Shown piece after piece: positions 5,313 through 8,361 of a stretch of 8,361 bases of DNA. The notes under the pieces were generated by a model, which saw only the letters and a list, made by a program, of their open reading frames with translations, ran no database searches and was not told where the DNA came from. The stretch is from an uncultured Clostridia bacterium (GTDB lineage Bacteria; Bacillota; Clostridia; TANB77; CAG-508), in the NCBI GenBank assembly GCA_949448405.1, contig CASTFX010000044.1:1-8361 (forward strand). The letters run 5' to 3'. Within the stretch, counting starts at the first letter, position 1; every line of letters begins with the position of its first letter. The translations under genes and the position numbers were made by a program.

Positions 5313-6678
5313 ATGATAGTTCCTGTAAATAAAAATGAAGAATATATTGTAGATATAATAGATAATGGATTTCAAGGAGAAGGAATTGCAAAGGTAGATG
5401 GTTATACAATATTTGTACCAAGTGCAATAAAAGGAGAAAGAGTAAAGATACTTATTCTAAAAACAACTTCTTCTCATGCTTTTGCAAAACTGGTTGAAGT
5501 AATAGACAGAGTGGATTCAAGAGTAGATGAAGATTGCACAAGTTATAAGAGATGTGGTGGGTGTAATTTAAGACATATAGATTATAAAAAAACATTAGAA
5601 ATGAAAAGAGAAACTGTACAAAATTTAGTAGATAAAAATATTAAAGAGAAAATAAAAGTAAAAGAAACAGTACGGTATGGATAATCCTTTTTATTATAGA
5701 AACAAAGCACAATACCCAGTTGGAATAGATAAAGAGGGAAGAGCTGCTTTTGGTGTTTTTGCGAATAGAACTCATGATATAATTGAATTTGCAGAGTGTA
5801 AAATACAAACAAAAATATCTGGGGAAATATCAAAATTTATTATAGATTTTATAAATGAAAATAATATAAGTGTATATAATGAGAAAACTGGTAAAGGGCT
5901 ATTTAGACATATAATTATTAAATATGGAATGAAGACAGATGAGGTAATGTGTGTACTTGTATTAAGTAATAGTAACCTTCCAAAAGAGAAAGAACTGAAA
6001 AATAAGTTAATAGAGAAATTCCATAATATAAAGACAATTGTTAAAAATATTAATAAGAAAAATACAAATGTGATACTTGGAAATGAAAATATTGTTGTTT
6101 ATGGAAGCGGATATATCCAAGATAGATTAGGAGAGTTTATATTTAATATTTCAGCAATGTCATTTTATCAAATAAATCCAATACAAACAGAAAAATTATA
6201 TAATTTAGCAATAGAAGGTGCAAAATTAGGGGAAAATGATATAGTTTTTGATTTATATTGTGGAATAGGTACTATTGGAATATTTGCATCAAAATATGTG
6301 AAGAAAGTGTATGGAATTGAGATTGTCGAACAAGCAATAGAGGATGCAAAAGAGAACGCAAAAATAAATAATATAGAAAATATTGAATTTACAGCAGGTG
6401 ATGTAGAAAAGGTTTTAGGAAATTTGATATATGATAGAAAAATTAGTCCGAATGTTGTATTTGTAGACCCACCAAGAAGAGGACTAGACTTAAATACAGT
6501 AGATAATTTATTAAAAATGGAGCCTAAAAAGATAGTATATATTAGTTGTAACCCAGCAACACTTGTTAGAGATTTAGGAAAACTAGAGGAGAAGTATGAG
6601 ATAAAAGAAATAACACCAGTAGATTTATTTCCATATACAAGCCACGTTGAATGTGTGGCGGTGCTAGGTCTAAAATAA
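5313..6678 (+). CDS. rlmD: 23S rRNA (uracil-C5)-methyltransferase, RlmD/TrmA family, read through one +1 frame change
   Basis: The product methylates C5 of a uracil in 23S rRNA (family knowledge) using S-adenosylmethionine. The frame runs from the ATG at 5313 for 120 codons, then from 5674 to the stop, 454 residues in all, normal for the family. A TRAM-like N-terminal domain (residues 5-68) is followed by iron-sulfur cysteines C75, C81, C84 (CTSYKRCGGC) and C162. The SAM site FDLYCGIGTIG lies at about 312-322, VDPPRRG near 384, the nucleophile Cys412 in SCNPATLVRD, and the base Glu446 in HVEC. I prefer 5313 over 5298 because GGAGG (5304-5308) precedes it, though only 4 nt away, and because the predicted transcript starts near 5299. 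Firmicutes have several paralogues (RlmCD, TrmA-like), so the exact target uracil is uncertain. It is probably the first gene of an operon with the phosphatase and hydrolase, since no terminator follows. Confidence 0.88.
5673..5675 (+). other. Frame change site 3 in rlmD: in-frame CGG followed by a stop
   Basis: The first frame reads ACA GTA CGG TAT GGA TAA, a stop two codons past CGG. Skipping C5673 gives GGT ATG GAT, and the protein continues as ETVGMDNPFYYRNKAQYPVG, the conserved stretch of the family. Here the extra base is best placed at C5673. Dropping A5672 would turn Val into GTC and give the same protein. Confidence 0.9.
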
Positions 6679-6723
6679 GACATGTAATGTTTGATTTTGA
6701 TATGGTTTCGGAGATTATAACTT

Positions 6724-6810
6724 TTGAGGAGAAAAGCAGATGAAATCACATTAGCTAATGATGAAGATGGTTTTTTAGAGAAACTACTAAGAGAAATGGA
6801 GGGAATTTAA
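6724..6810 (+). other. Possible small cistron or gene remnant before the phosphatase
   Basis: A frame opening with TTG at 6724 encodes 28 residues (RRKADEITLANDEDG... ending LREMEGI) and stops at 6810, one base before the phosphatase ATG. This is a layout typical of translational coupling. A second frame starting at ATG 6687 (MFDFDMVSEIITFEEK) ends at 6743. The two would join into about 39 residues if one A of the run 6732-6735 were skipped. There is no clear ribosome binding site for 6687, while GGAG at 6710-6713 lies 10 nt before the TTG. It may be a tiny protein, or the decayed end of a lost gene. I recognise neither. Confidence 0.3.
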
Positions 6811-6811
6811 A

Positions 6812-7606
6812 ATGGAAACATTAGAAGAATATTTAGCCTTTGCAAAAGATATAGCACAATATGCTGGTAAAGTAATGATGAAATATTTTAAACAGAATAA
6901 TGGTGCAAGTTATAAAGGAGATAAAACAATTGTAACACTAGCAGATACCGAAATAAATTCATACTTAATAAAACAAGTTAAAGAAAAATATCCTTCTCAT
7001 TCAGTAGATGGCGAAGAAGAACAGTTTGGTAAAAGTGATTATGTATGGGTATGCGATCCAGTTGATGGAACAGCAATGTATGCTAGACATATTCCAGTAG
7101 CAGTATTTTCGCTAGCACTAGTTATTAAAGGGGAATCAAAAGTTGGAGTGGTTTTTGATCCATTTACTGATAATTTATATACTGCAATAAAAGGAAAAGG
7201 CGCATATAAAAATGGAGAAAAGATAACTGTAAATGATTATGAATTAGATGACATGAAAACAGTATGTCATTATGATTTATGGCCAGAAGCAGACTATAAT
7301 ACATCTAAAGTATTGCAAGAATTAGGAAATAAAACATATATTATTGGATTAGGTAGTATTATAAGAGCATGTATGTGTGTTGCTTCTGGAGATTTTACTC
7401 TTGCTATTTTTCCAGGTACAAAACATAAAAATTGTGATATTGCAGCAGTTAAAGTTATTGTTGAAGAAGCAGGTGGAACAGTTACAGATTTATTTGGGAA
7501 TGAACAAAGATATGATGAAAGCATAAATGGAGCAGTTGTCAGCAATGGAAAAGTGCACAGTGAAGTAACTGAAATAGTAAAGAAATATTTAAAAGATAGA
7601 AAATAA
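6812..7606 (+). CDS. Inositol monophosphatase family phosphatase
   Basis: This 264-residue protein belongs to the lithium-sensitive, magnesium-dependent phosphatases (inositol-1-phosphatase, 3'(2'),5'-bisphosphate nucleotidase CysQ, histidinol-phosphatase and fructose-bisphosphatase relatives). Metal ligands are visible: the DGEE motif at 66-69, CDPVDGTAMY at 81-90 with Asp82 and Asp85, and the C-terminal motif CDIAAVKVIVEEAGG with Asp209. The usual tryptophan before this last Asp is replaced by Cys. The substrate cannot be told from sequence. The start is clear: GGAGGG at 6798-6803 lies 8 nt before the ATG. It follows rlmD with no terminator, and the hydrolase gene starts 25 nt after its stop, so the three are probably one operon. 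No in-frame CGG occurs. Confidence 0.88.
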   Translation: METLEEYLAFAKDIAQYAGKVMMKYFKQNNGASYKGDKTIVTLADTEINSYLIKQVKEKYPSHSVDGEEEQFGKSDYVWVCDPVDGTAMYARHIPVAVFSLALVIKGESKVGVVFDPFTDNLYTAIKGKGAYKNGEKITVNDYELDDMKTVCHYDLWPEADYNTSKVLQELGNKTYIIGLGSIIRACMCVASGDFTLAIFPGTKHKNCDIAAVKVIVEEAGGTVTDLFGNEQRYDESINGAVVSNGKVHSEVTEIVKKYLKDRK

Positions 7607-7631
7607 AAAATATTAATTGGAGGAAAAGTAA

Positions 7632-8183
7632 ATGAAAAATTATTTTATAATACATGGAAGTTTTGGAAGCCCATTTGGAAATTGGTTTAGTTGGTTACAG
7701 GATTTTTTAGTATCAGATGAAAAACAGGTATATGTACCACAATTCCCAATAGGAGTAGGCTATCAAAATTATGAGAATTGGAGTAATTTACTTAAATACT
7801 ATTTAGATTTAGGATTAATTAATGAAAACACAACAATAATAGGACATAGCATTGCACCAGTGTTTATATCAAAATTTTTAACTGAAAATAAAGTAAAAGT
7901 GAAAAAATTAATTTTTGTATGTGGATTTAACAACTATTTAGGAATCAATGAAGAATATGATACAGTAAATAAATCAATGTATTTTGATAACTTAGAAGAT
8001 ATAAAAAAATATGCAGATGAAATTATTTGTTTCTATTCAGATAATGATCCATATATAAAATATGAAGCTGAAAAAGATTTTGTAGCTACAATTGCAACAG
8101 AGCAAATTTTAATACCAAATGCAGGACATATCAATAGTGAAAGTGGATATGACACATTTGAGGATATAGTAAGTTATTTATAA
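7632..8183 (+). CDS. RBBP9/YdeN-like serine alpha/beta hydrolase
   Basis: A 183-residue cytosolic-looking protein with no signal peptide. It has an N-terminal FIIHGSFGSPFGNWFSWL, where the HG precedes the oxyanion loop. The nucleophile elbow is GHSIA with Ser73, Asp139 lies in DNDPYI, and His166 lies in AGHINSESGY, a complete Ser-Asp-His triad in the right order and spacing for the YdeN/RBBP9 family (about 180-190 residues). The substrate is unknown. Family members are described as small esterases or serine hydrolases. GGAGG (7619-7623) lies 8 nt before the ATG. It is the last gene of the likely operon. Only a weak AT-rich hairpin is seen downstream. Confidence 0.85.
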   Translation: MKNYFIIHGSFGSPFGNWFSWLQDFLVSDEKQVYVPQFPIGVGYQNYENWSNLLKYYLDLGLINENTTIIGHSIAPVFISKFLTENKVKVKKLIFVCGFNNYLGINEEYDTVNKSMYFDNLEDIKKYADEIICFYSDNDPYIKYEAEKDFVATIATEQILIPNAGHINSESGYDTFEDIVSYL

Positions 8184-8361
8184 TTAAATAAAAGATAATT
8201 GTGTTGGATTCGAAACAGTTAAAAAGTATCAAGTATTTTTTTAATAGAAGGCTTTTAAATCTTTATAAAAAATGAAACAAACGTTATACCAAAGTGAGAA
8301 ATAATAAGATACAAAACTTATAGGTTTAAAATAGATATGACACAAGAACATTGAAAAATAA

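Noticed and set aside
8221..8242. Weak hairpin AAAAAGTA / TATTTTTT after the hydrolase gene
   Set aside because: All A-T pairs plus one G-T pair, so too weak to call a terminator with confidence. The rest of 8184-8361 shows no gene.
1..8361. CRISPR arrays, tRNA, rRNA or insertion sequences
   Set aside because: No regular repeat-spacer pattern, cloverleaf, rRNA-like stretch, transposase or terminal inverted repeats were seen.

Overview
The window is AT-rich bacterial DNA with AGA-dominated arginine codons, strong AGGAGG-type ribosome binding sites and a SpoIIAB-type sporulation regulator. This points to a low-GC, endospore-lineage Bacillota, probably a Clostridia relative. No species can be named from the sequence alone.

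Layout. Positions 1-171 are a non-coding tail ending in a strong terminator. Positions 221-547 form a self-contained unit on the + strand: promoter, a 67-residue predicted membrane peptide, terminator. dnaE (649-4121, +) has its own promoter and ends at a bidirectional terminator. It converges there on a lone spoIIAB (4165-4584, -), which has a roughly 157-nt, hairpin-rich leader. Next, on the - strand, come two tiny cysteine-rich membrane proteins (4861-4986 and 5054-5161). On the + strand follows an apparent operon: an RlmD-type 23S rRNA uracil methyltransferase (5313-6678), a possible small cistron or remnant, an inositol-monophosphatase-family phosphatase (6812-7606) and an RBBP9/YdeN-like alpha/beta hydrolase (7632-8183).

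The main observation is that the two long conserved genes cannot be read in one frame. dnaE needs two +1 shifts and rlmD needs one. All three can be placed at an in-frame CGG codon, where skipping the C turns CGG-N into GGN and restores a family-conserved glycine. No other in-frame CGG occurs in dnaE, rlmD, spoIIAB, the phosphatase, the hydrolase or the two Cys-rich genes. With the three skips, DnaE is 1156 residues and RlmD 454, both normal for their families, with catalytic residues intact. This fits CGG acting as an unassigned or slow codon that triggers +1 frameshifting. Assembly or sequencing insertions remain the main alternative. The one exception is a CGG at codon 9 of the small 303-506 ORF, which does not fit the model.

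Further points of interest are inverted repeats straddling the start regions of both dnaE and the small ORF, the structured spoIIAB leader with mutually exclusive pairings, and the orphan state and different base composition of spoIIAB.
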